DNA of 12,839 bases from Echinostoma caproni (GCA_900618425.1 UZAN01039770.1:89045-101883), one strand, 5' to 3'; counted from the stretch's first letter, positions 1 to 9,264 are shown. The notes: generated from the letters alone by a model not told the origin. Translations and numbers: made by a program.

Positions 1-1245
1 CATAAATTGAACTGATTGGAACTTATATACCGGTGTACATATGTTATGTAGCTAGGAAATAAATGTTTTATTGCTCGGCACATTGTTGTTGATGATACAC
101 TTCGTCACCCAGAAAGGTTAAGATTAATGTACATATAAACCGTAACTTTTTAAAGGATCTTGATTAGAGTTCCATGGACACATATTCTGCCATAGGACGA
201 ATAAGCAGATGGAATTTCCTGATTTTACTAGCCGCCCTTTGGTAAATAGTAAGGCAGTATCTAAGGAGAACACTGTATTCCTGTCTATTTTTGCATATTG
301 TAGGGCTTTTACAAATTATTGGAGGTTTCAGGGGGTAGTGCATGATTAGCAGTTCGTTTAATCGTATTCTCAAGGATTCGCACCGTAAAAGGTGAAGCAG
401 CACGACAAATAACCTTGGTCTAGGCCATAATACTGGGTGAATGTAAACCGGCCTAGTGAACCATGAATTCTATTCTATAAAGTTCTTACCTTCTGGTTGA
501 CGGGGTAAAACATTGCCGATATAAGAGATCAGCATGCCTGTGCGTTAGCCTGCACTTTGCTGGTAAAAGAAGCTTGCGCTAGCCTTAGATATTCCTAGGA
601 CGGAGATCGACGATGGTATTTGTGGTAGACTAATCTATCAAGATTAATGGTTACCATAGGTGAATAATACACCATATCCTCATTATCCGCATCTCCTCTA
701 CCTCACAACCAATCAACTGGCTTCCAACTTATTGAATGAAAAATCGCATTGGTTGATATACTGATAAAATTTCATACGCATAACAGGCATTTATGTAGAG
801 GCTATAAAATGAACCATCAAAAACATACATTCGGTCGCACATGTTCCAGTGTTAATCATCAGACGGTATGTGTTTATTGAGAAATAATCTTTGTCTTTAC
901 CAGAAGTGACAAGGATAATGAAACTTGCGAGTTAGTAAGAGATTCTACATTGCGCATCGAAGAAACAGCTTTCTGATTGCTTGATGGAAACTAACTTTCG
1001 AGCAGATGATGAGAGAGCATATTATACATTGTCTCGATAAATTACCGTTAACTCCTTACAGACCTAATTAAAATGTCATTGGAATGATTACAGATGAGGT
1101 TTCCAAACACTTGATTTTGTCGAAGCACACTAATGTCAATAATTTTACATACGGTGAAAAGTGTATCAGTAGTCATTTTGAATTAGATATAAATGTGTTT
1201 TACTGGCGATCTGTACCTGAAAATGCGACGGACTATAAACAGCAG
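1..1245. other. No supported gene; AT-rich sequence
   Basis: I see no convincing exon, RNA gene or repeat family here. Short open frames exist on both strands, for example 164-403 on the minus strand and 1084-1296 on the plus strand, but their translations have no recognisable domain. They are the length expected by chance in sequence of this composition. A pyrimidine-rich block at about 670-725 reads open in all three forward frames for 20 to 30 codons, and I cannot choose among them. Earlier exons of the SH3 gene could lie here unrecognised. Confidence 0.5.
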
Positions 1246-1448
1246 CCGAGAGTGCACATACACGTGCGTGGAATTACGATTTCATTCCCGATGTAGGAAA
1301 AAGTACCAATCTGGTCTACTCTAAACATCGTTTTACGCCGATGTCCGGAACCTTACCAGATGAAACGCATACGAGTCCTTGTAGTTCACCCGAAAAGATT
1401 GCATTTCTCCGTGCGATGGCTTATCCCTCCTCTACAAAGCTTTATTAG
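1246..1448 (+). other. Possible coding exon or exon relic, ends at an in-frame TAG
   Basis: One forward frame is open from 1239 to a TAG at 1446-1448 and reads like a low-complexity linker rich in Ser, Thr and Pro. It contains the stretch SGTLPDETHTSPCSSPEKIA. Possible acceptors are the AGs at 1241-1242 and 1244-1245. No good donor lies before the TAG. A GTGCGA at 1411 would leave one codon base, which is the phase needed to join the exon at 1996, but the hexamer is a poor donor. After the TAG the same frame stays open to about 1578. This could be an unrecognised exon of the SH3 gene, the end of another gene, a pseudogene, or chance. Confidence 0.22.
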
Positions 1449-1995
1449 GTCCAAGAGATTATTTACACATATGCCACTCACGTTTGGTTTGTCCAAAAAA
1501 CGATTCGGGTTAACAAATGCAAACAGGTTGGCAGCATTTACTTCGTTTGTGACTGCCGAGCTTTTCGCGATCGAGACCCTTAATCTCTCGGATCAAGTTC
1601 CGTGCACGATTGACTGAACTAGCTAAATCAACACCAAACGAGGCATCTGGAATTTTTCTGGTTGTAGTTGTGTTCTTATTCAACCTGTCTTCGTTCTAGT
1701 TATTTAGATGTAATAATTATTAAGAAACCTTTACATCATCAACCGTAGAGTAAATATGCACAGTGTGTGTCCGCTTGCTCGCTTACTTCTGGCAATGTAC
1801 CGTAATGAAATCATTATTTCATTGAACCAATGCGGTTGCCAAATGTTTATTTTACTATCGTCAACAGGTAGGGAGTCAAACTCCAATTCGGAAACAGGGT
1901 CTGTAGGATTTTTCAGATCTGAAAACAGTTTACCCAACTGACTGATGATAACCAGGCTGAACGGTTCTATTTGCTCACTTGTTCATGTGTATCAG
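1449..1995 (+). other. Probable intron ending at the 1996 acceptor
   Basis: This stretch ends in a good acceptor: a pyrimidine-rich run from about 1965 leads to ATCAG, with the AG at 1994-1995. The upstream exon it is spliced from is not certain. A CAG followed by GTAGGG at 1865-1873 would give a 128-base intron starting at 1868, with the correct phase, but the frame before it has no recognisable protein. Overlapping open frames on both strands at 1731-1941 are best treated as noise. Confidence 0.35.
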
Positions 1996-2210
1996 AATCG
2001 ACGCAACCGCCACATTATCGCACACCGGAATGGCACATGGATATCCAGTCACAACCGAATTTGGATGAGCACAAACCGAGAAATATCACCTATCAACCAT
2101 ATCCTACCAGCTCAAGCATGAGCCAATCAGTTGGATCCAAATTTCCCGTTGGTGGTTCCTCGTCAAGTAGCATCTATCATCCAAGTTCCGCATATGGTCG
2201 ACGAGAACAT
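1996..2210 (+). CDS. SH3-domain protein, linker exon upstream of the SH3 domain
   Basis: This internal exon of 215 bases begins after ATCAG (AG at 1994-1995). It supplies two bases that complete a split codon and then 71 whole codons, ending exactly at a codon boundary before GTGAGT at 2211. The peptide is hydrophilic and rich in Ser, Pro, Tyr, His and Gln, with a run of five serines near residue 60 and the end YHPSSAYGRREH. No folded domain is visible, so it is probably a disordered linker. It ends in phase 0, and the SH3 exon at 4249 starts in phase 0, so the two join in frame. The start of the gene is not seen. The same frame is open back to 1923, so an acceptor at 1928 or 1955 is a less likely alternative. 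Assignment to the SH3 gene is an inference from phase and strand. Confidence 0.62.
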
Positions 2211-3376
2211 GTGAGTTTGCGATGATATCACTGCTTTGTAAGTCATAAAATATAATAATAATATATAAATGAAGTATCGGTTTATTGAGCATTTAGTATC
2301 TTGATACGAGCTTCATTTTCTAATCATTTGTTTTGTTTTCGAGCGAACTGTACTTGATAAATAAATAAAAATAACGCGTTTTTGATTTACTGGAATCCTT
2401 AAAACGTTGAAGTTTGAGTAGCTCAAGAGGGCCTAAATTTTTGGTAATCAATGGGCGTGGATACTTTTGTTAAATCTCCAATGATAGCAGTCAATTCTAG
2501 TTTAAGAAATATAGCCGATTGTTGGTGGTGATTTAATAACTCAATTATTTTATAGGGAGGCAAGTGGATAACACATTTTGTTTAACTAACAAGTGAACAA
2601 ACTTTCCGCGTTTTAGTGAATATATTTCTATTGACGCTGAAGTAAAGCATATGGGATTTTACCCAACCAAGAAATCGTCGTTTCTTGTGAGCGTATTTTA
2701 ACAATTTTTGTTTTTCTAACGTCATTCATTCGTTTTACTTCATGCCGTGATTCGATTAGATTGAAAACATCACAGAGTGAGTATTGACCAGTACGGATTA
2801 GGTGCAGGTTACTGATGTGTAACTGGTTCAACAAAGATGTGGAGGGAAACGTTGGATTTGGTGCACAACCGTTCCCTAGATAAAAACGATTGTTTGCTGC
2901 CATACCGGTGTGAGAAGTGTCAATTTCATGAGCGTCTGACCCTGGAGCACTCCGTTATTTTTCATAAACCTTCGAAAATTCTATATGCTGTTAGCAAGTG
3001 TAATAAAACATTGCAGATGTTAAGATAGATTTTGATATATTATGTGGCAGAATGCTTGAAGGGTTTAATTTACAAATATCAACTTTCAGCTTTCCCATCA
3101 TTTTGACATGTGAGGTCACTGCAGAATTTTGAACAAACATGCATCAAGACAGTAAAAAGACTACTATCAGTTTAAGGAATAATCCAAGAAGAAAATGTTA
3201 GAAACATGTGCTTGGGTTACAGTGAACGTGCATCTTAGGCTGACTAGAAACAATATTTAGTGGTATTTAAGTAATCATTGTGGTTCATGGTGATCCAGAC
3301 TACCGTTTTCCTTTAAGCGAAATGTGATTTAGTTATTCCGATGGTTTCAACGTCGATTCTTTTTTACTGTTTTCAT

Positions 3377-3545
3377 CTTACTTACTTTTATTGAATATAC
3401 AGATTACAATTTTTAGGCAGGGGGAAGCGGCCAATCAAAGTGCTGCCATTCAGTACAGTCAGGCGGTTTTGGTGGGATTCGTACACATCCTCGGGGAGAT
3501 AATTCGGTGACGTTACCACCGGGCCACCACCGCCCGGTGTTATGA
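3377..3545 (-). repeat. tRNA-derived SINE-like element, antisense in the intron
   Basis: Read on the minus strand, this segment has the internal RNA polymerase III promoter layout of a tRNA. An A-box-like TGGCCCGGTGG lies at 3526-3516 and a B-box-like TGTACGAATCC at 3485-3475, 52 bases from outer edge to outer edge, close to normal tRNA spacing. Past the B box it runs on to an AATAAA (3392-3387) and ends in a short TAAG-type tandem tail (3388-3377), as retroposed elements often do. It is richer in G+C than the surrounding intron. T-stem pairing is imperfect, so it is not a functional tRNA. The family is unknown to me and the boundaries are approximate. Confidence 0.55.
3517..3539. repeat. Perfect 8-bp inverted repeat, 7-base loop
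   Basis: CACCGGGC (3517-3524) and GCCCGGTG (3532-3539) are exact reverse complements separated by CACCACC. The left arm overlaps the A-box-like sequence of the SINE-like element. A stable GC-rich hairpin could form on either strand. Confidence 0.7.
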
Positions 3546-3889
3546 TATGAGATATGTGACACCGCTTTGGTGACAGATGGAGATAGTGGCACGCACAGAA
3601 TAACGCGTTTATGCAGACTCTACAGTGTTCCATCCTAGTTTACAAGTGGGTTTTCCGAATATATCTACCATGACCTACTAGGAGAACGGTTCCAATGAAA
3701 GAAGTCAAACTGAACGGGATACAGGTTCCAATTCATGTGTCTAAAAAATCTGGGAAAGCGTGTAGTACTATTTTTTTAAAATCACCCCGTGCATTGAATC
3801 AGATGGACAGTATTGGCGTTCCTCGTATCCAGCTGATCTACGGTGAGTTGACCTAATGAACTAAATAAATCATCCTCTTGCCAGCGGAC

Positions 3890-4110
3890 AAGCAGCTTGC
3901 AGACCGTAACACAAATCACCGGATGCCAGTTTGGNGGGCGACCAAAGACTGAGGTCTCAATCCCCAAGGGTAAAACAATCAAGCGACTGACTACAAAACG
4001 ACCTTAGTTGTCCAGTGTGTCAGGATCATCAGCCGTCCTGGTTTAACTAAATCCCTGACGGTAACGGTATTTACGTTGCTAACGATCCTAGACCTAGTTG
4101 ACCTTGATTT
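3890..4110. other. GC-richer block in the intron, possible degenerate repeat
   Basis: This stretch is visibly richer in G+C than its surroundings and contains a single N at 3934. The minus strand has an open frame over 3782-3982, but its translation has no recognisable domain. On the plus strand GGTCTCAATCC (about 3953-3963) resembles a degraded pol III B box, but I see no A box at the right distance. I read it as a probable old repeat fragment rather than a gene. This call rests on composition only. Confidence 0.25.
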
Positions 4111-4248
4111 ATCAGAAATGCTTTTTAAGTGGACCACACTTTTGACTACCAGCTCTCATTTCTACTATGCACTCGTTCAGATTGTTCGCAAATAACCTCG
4201 GGCATAGAACTAACTAACCACTTCAAATGCCATTATTTTTCTTTTCAG

Positions 4249-4319
4249 TCTGCCGTCGGAAATGTATACTTTGTGATCAACGACTTTGTACCAAGGCGAA
4301 GAGACGATCTTCCATTGCG
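4249..4319 (+). CDS. SH3-domain protein, exon with first half of the SH3 domain
   Basis: This 71-base exon lies between a strong acceptor (T/C tract plus TTTTCAG) and GTGAGT at 4320. It encodes 23 residues plus two bases of an Arg codon. The translation SAVGNVYFVINDF carries the first beta strand of an SH3 domain. VINDF stands where the consensus ALYDY normally lies, so the first Tyr is Asn and the second is Phe. The acidic RT-loop pattern (DDLPLR, matching the usual DELSF-type motif) follows. The exon ends inside the domain at a phase-2 junction and joins exactly to 4898, restoring Arg. If the donor is not used, the frame hits TGA immediately (4320-4322). The SH3 assignment is strong because both halves fit. 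The protein identity is less sure. Confidence 0.85.
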
Positions 4320-4897
4320 GTGAGTTTGTACACCGCAGTGCCATAGTTAAAAACAATGGTTTATTCTCTCAAATGAAGATTAGATGGCGTGGGATAATTT
4401 GCAACCATTCATTCATTTAACCAATCAAAATCAAAATATTCCTTTCATCTTAGGGTTTCATATTATTACCCAAAATTTATCGTATATGAATGCAAAACAT
4501 ATGAATACTTTTCTCACGCCTTCACGGACATGCATCGGGAATATGAAGTTAGACAAAAACGTTACAGCTCGTGTAAAAAGCATGTTTTGCAGTTCTATGG
4601 GCGCAAATAGCTGAGCGCAGTTTTGATTCATTTTCAAAATAAAACTGGATAACTAATAGTATTGTATCTAAGAAAAAAAACAATAAATAATAAATTACCA
4701 TCTAAATGTTTTTCAGCGAGTCCTTTTGGTGCTAATTACCAGCTAAAGTGCACAGGGTTTTATCTGGATCATGCGAAATCGTGGTTAGGTTAGGCAGGAA
4801 GTATTGATGAGGGCGTAGGGAGGGATCGGGGGCTGTTTGAATGTGTGCCGCGGTCAAAGCAAAATAACAATAGCGGTATTTCTTCTTCCTGTTTCAG
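4320..4897 (+). other. Last intron of the SH3 gene (578 bases)
   Basis: It begins GTGAGTTTG and ends TTTCTTCTTCCTGTTTCAG, a textbook acceptor with the AG at 4896-4897. Inside are three AATAAA hexamers (4638-4643, 4682-4687, 4689-4694), a GGTTAGGTTAGGC motif (4783-4795) and a four-run G tract (4811-4832). The open frame at 4384-4614 has no recognisable product and is probably chance. Confidence 0.8.
4811..4832 (+). promoter_or_regulatory. G-quadruplex motif in the intron near the 3' splice site
   Basis: Four runs of at least three G are separated by loops of 4, 1 and 3 bases: GGG-CGTA-GGG-A-GGG-ATC-GGGGG. This fits the standard four-run quadruplex rule. It lies on the transcribed-sense strand, so it would be present in the pre-mRNA, about 65 bases before the final acceptor. 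A role in splicing is inference only. Confidence 0.55.
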
Positions 4898-5015
4898 AGC
4901 CGGGCAGGTAGTTCGTGTGATTGAAAGCTCCAACAAACTCTGGTGGTATGGATCATGTGACGGTCAAGTGGGTTACTTTCCCTCCACGTTTGTTCACCGG
5001 TTGCGGCCAAACTGA
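4898..5015 (+). CDS. SH3-domain protein, last exon with second half of SH3 and stop
   Basis: The exon starts after TTTCAG. Its first base completes the split Arg codon, 38 residues follow, and TGA (5013-5015) ends the protein eight residues after the domain's last Thr. SH3 landmarks appear in order: AGQVVRVIE (second strand, GD-like turn), the n-Src loop SSNK, the paired Trp of LWWYGS, GQVGYFPSTFV with the conserved Gly and Pro, and the tail HRLRPN. Together with 4249-4319 the domain is about 57 residues, normal for SH3. Such domains bind proline-rich or related peptides, usually as cytoplasmic adaptors. The SSNK..WW and FVHRL pattern resembles the SH3 domain of STAC proteins, but C-terminal SH3 domains of RhoGEFs (Asef type) look similar, so I give no symbol. 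No second SH3 follows. Confidence 0.9.
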
Positions 5016-5255
5016 GAAAATTTGGAAAACCATTACAGGTGTGCCTTTTGAAATTTGACCGGCAGTTACATTTATGTTCTCGGTCAATGATTCCCCTTCT
5101 TTAACTGAACAATTAGGGCAAGAAACAATGTTTGGTCGTTTTTGGACGTTTTAAATTTTTATCTCTCCGTAAACACTGTCAGTACCAGTTTGACTGATAA
5201 AGGCGGACAAAAATTATATGGAAAGATAATAAAACATGTCTTTTTTTAAGTCAAT
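5016..5255 (+). other. 3' untranslated region of the SH3 gene
   Basis: This non-coding stretch lies between the TGA and the first AATAAA downstream, giving a UTR of roughly 240 bases. All three forward frames are interrupted. The 3' end is approximate because the cleavage site cannot be placed from sequence alone. Confidence 0.6.
5228..5233 (+). terminator. Polyadenylation signal AATAAA
   Basis: This is the first AATAAA after the SH3 stop codon, on the same strand. A run of seven T (5241-5247) and a TGTTTTCTTTTG tract (5264-5275) follow, as expected for the U/GU-rich downstream element. The SH3 gene's mRNA most likely ends at about 5243-5263. Confidence 0.6.
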
Positions 5256-6100
5256 TTGCAAATTGTTTTCTTTTGCTACTGATGGTGAGAAACTATAATG
5301 TGACTTCGTCTAATGGGATTCTGGGTGAAAATTAACTTTAGTAAGCGTAGGTTTATGTCTATGATCCTGGAGCTTACCAATGAAAAATATTCCTGGATAT
5401 CAAAATTTAAATACAGAACTTGAATTAATGATAAATTCATCTGTTATTTAAGTTTCACTTTCAGACAGAGTGCCATTGGATAAGATGAATTATGTGCTAG
5501 TCCAGTGTTTGGCGTCACATCTCAATTGACAACGCTCCCTTCAACGAGGTTAGTCCGACTGGTTCATATGAAGTAGATGAGGGAAACTGTTTTACCTTAA
5601 ACGTTCTCAATAATGAATTATTTAATAATTTTTCTAGACAAGCGGTGCAAAGCTGTGCTTTTATTGCACACACCTGTAGCAGACAGGTTTTGCCCGCGTA
5701 GACACAAGAATCTAATTTCGGTGATGGGAACTGGAAACTTATGTCCCGGAACATGGAGGATGGTTCTAATTCAGATCACTCTCGGATAGGCATAGTATCG
5801 ATCGAACTGAAGTGCAACTGCCCAACATCACAGTTTTACGAAGAATGAGACAATCAGTGCAGGCTGTTCAAAATGGCTCAAAGTGTTAAAACGCCTCCAT
5901 TGGTGCAGGTTCCAGTATTTAGTATCAACATAAATTAATTTGGCCAGCGAGATTACTGTGCGCATTGTTTTGTATTCCATTTTTTCCAAGTAATTTGGGG
6001 GTAAATTCCCGTGGCTTATTAGCTGATGGTGTTTTGTATTTTACATAGGAAAATAATGTTCATGCTCACTCACAGCTAACTCTTGTATATCACTGAGCGT
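5256..6100. other. No supported gene
   Basis: AT-rich sequence without a convincing exon. The minus-strand open frame at 5515-5754 has no recognisable domain. A short ATG frame at 5873-5908 (MAQSVKTPPLVQ) is followed by CAG-GTTCCA, which is a poor donor, so I do not call it a first exon. Confidence 0.45.
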
Positions 6101-6103
6101 TTG

Positions 6104-6139
6104 CTCTTCCTATCAGACACGCAGTGTCTGATTGAAGAG
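6104..6139. repeat. Strong short hairpin (imperfect inverted repeat)
   Basis: ATCAGACAC (6112-6120) pairs perfectly with GTGTCTGAT (6124-6132) across a 3-base loop, GCA. Outside it CTCTTC (6104-6109) and GAAGAG (6134-6139) can extend the stem with small mismatches or a bulge. It could be a cruciform-forming site, part of an old inverted-repeat element or a structured RNA. It is too short for a typical microRNA precursor as it stands. Confidence 0.7.
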
Positions 6140-9100
6140 GACTAAGAAGATCATAGAAACCATTTCATTCAAATGCAAAATTATTAGTGAATGCAGTCGA
6201 AAAAGAGTAACAGAGAGGTAAAATACTGCGCCCGCACACAGCCATTATTGGTGAGCATGACATATGTGCACAGAATATACCTGAAATGTCCGGTTATGAA
6301 TAATTCAAGTTTGTCAGTTGTATTAGTATTAACTTCTTCATTTTGGGTCACGTGACTAACTAACGGCAAGTGATATACCGAGTAAGTCTGTTTCAAGAAG
6401 ATAAGCTAAAGATTTTTTTCAACCTGAAAGCTCAATATGAATCAGCTGTCTACTGTTTGTGATAAAGGTTGAGTATTTAATGAAATAGAGTCACCGACGT
6501 TGTGGACAAAGGTGGTATCATTACCGTTATATTTTTTTGCTGTGCTTTCTGTTACAATTCATTTTTTTTGTTTTTTTGTATATGGCATTTATCTTGGAAC
6601 AATTGTCAGAAGTTGTAGACCATCATTCGTGACACAGTGAGGAAATCTCGAAGTTGTCTTAAACAGACGGTCAGCTTTCATTTTGTTTGATATGAGCAAT
6701 AATAGAAATCATATTGATACTTTTAATTATGCTCATTCATTTAATTCGTGCTCACAGGAGCTCCCGTTTCAATAGCTTGCCTATAACCGTCCATCTGATC
6801 GATACGAAACACGTGACAGCACAATGGATCAAGTGGGCACTACTGAAATAACTTGCATGAACAATGGGCGAACCCGTGTCAAACAATTTTTTGAATCTAC
6901 AACAATCTCGAGACAGATTGGTTATTTTATACGCGGGAATCGTTATTGATTCTCTTATCACGTTTCTCAAATTGAAATCGAACAAAATGTTTATCCAAAA
7001 CGGCTTTCTTTTTTCTTATCCTCAATTGTGTAGTTTGATAAGATACAGAATTAGAATTGGTGTATATTATCGGTGAGAATGGTGCTTCGCAAATTTTAAA
7101 ACTCGATGCTGTTATAGAGCTTTAGTCGAGGGAATGCGATTTTCAATGCAATTTCTTGAGTACTATCTCCTCCGATTGGGGGATGCAATTCCATATTGGT
7201 AAATAATACAAGTTCATAGATATAACGTTTATCACTGGTTTTAGCAATCTGTTGTTCGCAAGGATATATTTATCTCAATTTATTGGTTTATAGTGAAAGT
7301 ATTTTCTACTTTAATAGAGCTGCAACAGTCCGATTTAAACAGTCAGAACAAAGTTACACATACGCTTGACTTCACCTTAAAGATACGACACAAATGTGGT
7401 TCTACTCGTGGAAGCTTTGAAGCGAATTTTGCTAGTGTTTTGAGATCTGGATATTTCATCAACCATAGAATATCTATCGTGGCAAAATCTAGACGCAATT
7501 CGGGTGCGTTTTGTTTTGTAGTTAAATTTTGTTTAGCAACTTTATTCTCGGAACCCTTCAAGAATGTATGGTCACAGTGTCACTACCATTGAGGTAAAAC
7601 TGTGAGAATATTTCTGTGGTTTCAGTTTATGTCACACCGAGCTGGGTGAGGCAAAGTACAAGAACCAAAGATTGTTTCATAGATTATCATAGTTTTACTC
7701 TTGTGGAGGTCTGTTTACAACTCTACCACAGTCGTTATCATTTGGATTCATGTATGAGTACATCCATCGAAAAATCGTAGCTTTGAAACTTACACCATTC
7801 ACGTGTTCTCACCCTAACCATCAGCACAAACAGAAACAAGATTGTTTTCTTTTCCGATACAAAGCTGGCATCTTTCCTCCTCTCGATTGTGGACGTGAAT
7901 TGCGCTCACAATGAATGAACAGATAGTTGTGCCGGTCGAAATGTATTCTAATCCAGAACCGTTCAGTGTTCACATAACTTCACTTCTTTGTTGCCATTTT
8001 CTGAATAGAACGACTCTGCAGCTTTTATATCATCGAGTTTTGTTTACTGTACTAAAGAAAACATTTATCATGGGTGAAACATCCACGGCAAAATAAGATT
8101 TGATATCGCTGATGTCACCATGTTCCTTCATAATCCGTTTTCTCTAATTGGTCTTTTGCATCAAAACCCAACTTATCGGGTGGACTGCTCTAACAAACAA
8201 TGAAAGAATAGTACGCATCAATTTTGTTGTGATAGTTCAGCGCATTTAAAGCGCCTTGCTTACAGCTTACCCTTATGATGCTGACTGATTGATTCGATAT
8301 CTCAGGAACATCTCGGGCAAACCGATCCACTGGTTTAAATTTGCCACAAACAACCCAGCGCGTACAGCAATAAACCGGCATTAGCTCATTCCAAAATAAG
8401 TATACTTACACCGCTAAAAAACATCAAATATTAATCCACAATATATCATTGTGAATCATGATGTTCTTAGCTGAGAAGACACGGGCAAGATTTAGTAACT
8501 GTTACCAGAGTATAAACGACTCACCGTTTTTAATGAGAATTAATTAGCGTTTTCTAACCACGCATGGGTAAACAATTAGTTGATTGTGTTTACTAGACAT
8601 GGGTGAGGTTTCTCCTTTCGAAACTCCGTCGAAATCGAGTTAGGTTGTTTGGCTGGAGAAAGTACCTTCTTTGGGGGTGTATGTTAAATGCAAAGTTTGA
8701 TTTATCAAAGCTCTATGATTCACAGCTTCTCATACGGAATTTTCAGAAGAGGTTTACTGAAAAACTGGCTAGAAACGGAGGCTCAAAATATGTAATCTAC
8801 AACTTACGAGCTTACTGTGGTGGTGAAAGTCGTTCCGACTCAGGTCGAAATAAACGTCTGATGCGGTTTGTTTTTATGTTGAGAAGAATTATTCCGTGCA
8901 TGATGTAAACTTCGGATATATTGGCAAGAATGACAGCATAATTGATAAATCGCTTCCCTTTGATTGTGTAATGACGTAATTTGGTTAAAGATAAATAGAA
9001 CGCAACGTCAAATCGTATCCAAAATTTCCGTTTAACTGCGTGCAAAAGACACATAAATAAGCCGTCAGTAGGTTTTTAAATTCAACCGTGTAATTTCGAG

Positions 9101-9264
9101 AAATGACAGTCAACCACAAAGACATCATAAAGGAATTCATTCTTGTTTATGGCAACCGCAATTTCTTACCCCACGAGTCCCGCCTCAATTCACTATTTGA
9201 AACCAAGTCGGTCTAGAAATTTCTTCCCGAGTTAGAAAAGAACATGAATAATATTTATTTTGAT
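6140..9264. other. No supported gene; intergenic or long intron
   Basis: No splice-bounded coding segment or known domain was found. Several frames of 60 to 101 codons occur (for example 6864-7076, 7293-7592, 7911-8096 and 8603-8908 on plus, and 6752-6985, 7343-7561 and 8812-9054 on minus). Many overlap one another on opposite strands and none translates to a recognisable motif. There is a T-rich tract at about 6562-6578. A 14-base spliced-leader-like match lies at 7692-7705 and is reported as a finding. Confidence 0.4.

Larger units (their letters stand above)
2211..4248 (+). other. Intron of the SH3 gene (2038 bases)
   Basis: The intron starts with GTGAGT (2211) and ends with a long T/C tract and TTTTCAG (AG at 4247-4248). 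A branch-point-like CTAAC lies at 4214-4218, about 30 bases before the AG. It contains a SINE-like insertion in the opposite orientation (3377-3545) and a GC-richer block containing an N (about 3890-4110). I found no additional exon whose length and phase would keep the SH3 frame. A stretch at 2640-2775 is followed by GTGAGT but would break the phase. The stretch 2211-2620 is AT-rich with short ATA/ATAAA runs and nothing else recognisable. Confidence 0.6.

Noticed and set aside
2640..2775. Open stretch followed by a GTGAGT donor-like site inside the intron
   Set aside because: It would enter and leave in phases that do not preserve the frame between exons 1996-2210 and 4249-4319, and the translation has no recognisable domain.
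2837..3028. Frame with CEKC followed by two His, like a zinc finger
   Set aside because: The distance from the second Cys to the first His is about nine residues, not the usual twelve, hydrophobic positions do not fit, and no splice sites bound it in a phase compatible with the SH3 gene.
5873..5908. ATG in good context with 12 codons, then CAG-GTTCCA
   Set aside because: GTTCCA is a poor donor and no following exon could be found. Too short to support.
7293..7592. 99-codon plus frame overlapping a 72-codon minus frame
   Set aside because: Neither translation shows a known motif, and both strands being open points to composition rather than coding.
8603..8908. Longest open frame (101 codons, plus strand, GTG start)
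   Set aside because: No recognisable domain, start context or splice sites. It overlaps a minus-strand frame. This length is expected by chance among six frames over about 12.8 kb.
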